From Diphasiastrum complanatum (taxonomy: Eukaryota; Streptophyta; Lycopodiopsida; Lycopodiales; Lycopodiaceae): 64,000 bases of DNA. The position numbers and the translations under genes were made by a program. Below the pieces are notes generated by a model that saw nothing but the letters and a program-made list of their open reading frames with translations, searched no databases and was not told the origin of the DNA. The stretch is from assembly GCA_029204225.1 (NCBI GenBank), contig MU832189.1, positions 1 to 64,000 of the forward strand, in the 5' to 3' direction. Positions within the stretch are counted from its first letter, which is position 1. Every line of letters starts with the position of its first letter. Positions 62,831-64,000 of the stretch are shown one piece after another.

Positions 62831-64000
62831 AGAGTAGAGGTTATGTACGTGCAAAAGAAAGTTCTTAAGAGCTTCATAGATTTATGGGTTTGTGACTTTA
62901 ACTTTGTATTACATAGTTAGAAACTCAATTAAGGGGTGGTTGTTGATTATGCTAGAACTATGGAACTCTAGCTTCAAGTGGAATTTTAAGAAGTTTTCTC
63001 TAGGTTTGGGAGTTATCTCTAGCAACAAGGATCAAATGACCGTAAAGGATGTAGTACCAAGATCAAGAAGGCCAAGGCCCCCCTATTTCAGTTGGAGCAA
63101 TACAAATGTCCAAATTTAGCAAGTTGGGCTTGTCATGTGAGAATAAAAATTATAAATTCACTCAAGCCTAGAATTAAGGGGAAATGGCAACATATGATTC
63201 ATAACAAAGAGTGTGAAGTAGGAAGAGAGGATGTGCTTCAAGAAAATGAGTCTAGAAGCAAAATTTAGCCCTTACGAAATCCATTTCTTAAGTTTTGTGG
63301 TGAGTGAAGCAAGGACCTAGTTAAATTCATATTTAGTAGAAAAGAAGGCCCTAGGGGAAAGCCAAGTATCTATAGGGAATGCCATGTTCAATGGCTCTAA
63401 GACCCAATCTCAAGATCCAATATCATGTGAGAAGAGAATATTTTAAAATTATTCAAATTGATTTTGGAGCCACTATCCATAGTGGTGATAATGATCATAA
63501 GAATAAAAAACATCATTTTCCACCTACCAAAACCATTGTTTGAATATTCACACATACAAGCTCACATTCAATATGCATATTGAAAGCCTTCAAATATTCT
63601 AAACTAGGAAATCTTTCCATAAAGTACACAACTATAGCCGAATTCTACAACTTAGAAATACATGCAAGATAAACTACTCTTTTAGGCTTGGAGTACTAAT
63701 GTTTCCTAACCTACTAAATACATATAGAAGTTGTATATAAAGGATTATCTTCATATCTTGAAATTAGCTTGATGCATTTTGAAATACTTTAAAAGCAATT
63801 CATGTACCATATGTAGCAAGCTTGTGATTGACATAGGCCCTTCACCATGTTACCTATATTTGAAAAATATATTCTACTTCTAATGGCAACATTCTTAACA
63901 TCATTAAAAATTATAACAACTCTTGCTTCTCATAACTCTCTTTGATCTGATTATTAAGAGTACCATGAAGGAGATACCAATCCTAAGTTGCTTTCCTTTT
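62831..64000. other. No recognisable gene
   Basis: AT-rich with short frames. A weak trace 'IDFGATIHSG' at about 63452 might be copia protease, but it is too short to call. Confidence 0.35.

Overview
This is nuclear DNA of a land plant with a repeat-rich genome. The evidence is plant-type GT-AG introns, LTR retrotransposons primed by initiator tRNA-Met (TGGTATCAGAGC), chromodomain Ty3/gypsy elements, hAT transposons with BED and DUF659 domains, and TTTAGGG telomere-type heptamers. I cannot name the species. A fused Egt1-type gene, uncommon in flowering plants as far as I know, makes me lean weakly to a seed-free plant or gymnosperm.

The one clearly intact host gene is on the minus strand and spans 16452-54560. 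It has six exons whose splice phases all close to an 801-codon frame. It encodes an Egt1/Mug158-type fusion: an EgtD-like methyltransferase region, then an EgtB-like DinB and sulfatase-modifying-factor (FGE) region, the architecture of ergothioneine synthases. Exons 1-2 (53568-54560) are separated from exons 3-6 (16452-18702) by an intron of 34,865 bp that holds most of the transposons in the window.

Layout. 1-1150: end of a Ty1/copia LTR and a decayed gag. 1645-5088: two convergent, intron-containing genes of unknown function, both apparently damaged. 5275-6470: a histone H3-like gene with a truncated, rewritten N-terminal tail, an in-frame TAG and a long acidic C-terminal tail, behind a promoter with six CACGTG boxes. 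8.6-15.4 kb: GA microsatellite and decayed copia elements. 16.4-18.7 kb: 3' exons of the Egt1-like gene. 18.7-53.6 kb (giant intron): a 536-bp tandem duplication, two nested Ty3/gypsy remnants, a copia remnant, then small non-autonomous elements and two related ~6.23-kb hAT elements placed end to end, separated only by (TA)n tracts. The second hAT is interrupted by a young chromodomain gypsy element (36406-42623, 358-bp LTRs, 5-bp duplication). A third, diverged hAT remnant (48.9-51.5 kb) is bounded by inverted telomere-like repeats, followed by CT, TA and GA microsatellites and more small elements. 53.6-54.6 kb: 5' exons and start of the Egt1-like gene. 56680-62534: a structurally complete but coding-dead Ty1/copia element with GCAAC target duplications, inserted in an older copia remnant. 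The remainder is anonymous.

The points I rate highest are the Egt1-like gene and its very long intron, the H3-like gene, the hAT family with a conserved antisense second ORF and an AT-hook C-terminal extension, and the TA-microsatellite junctions of these elements.
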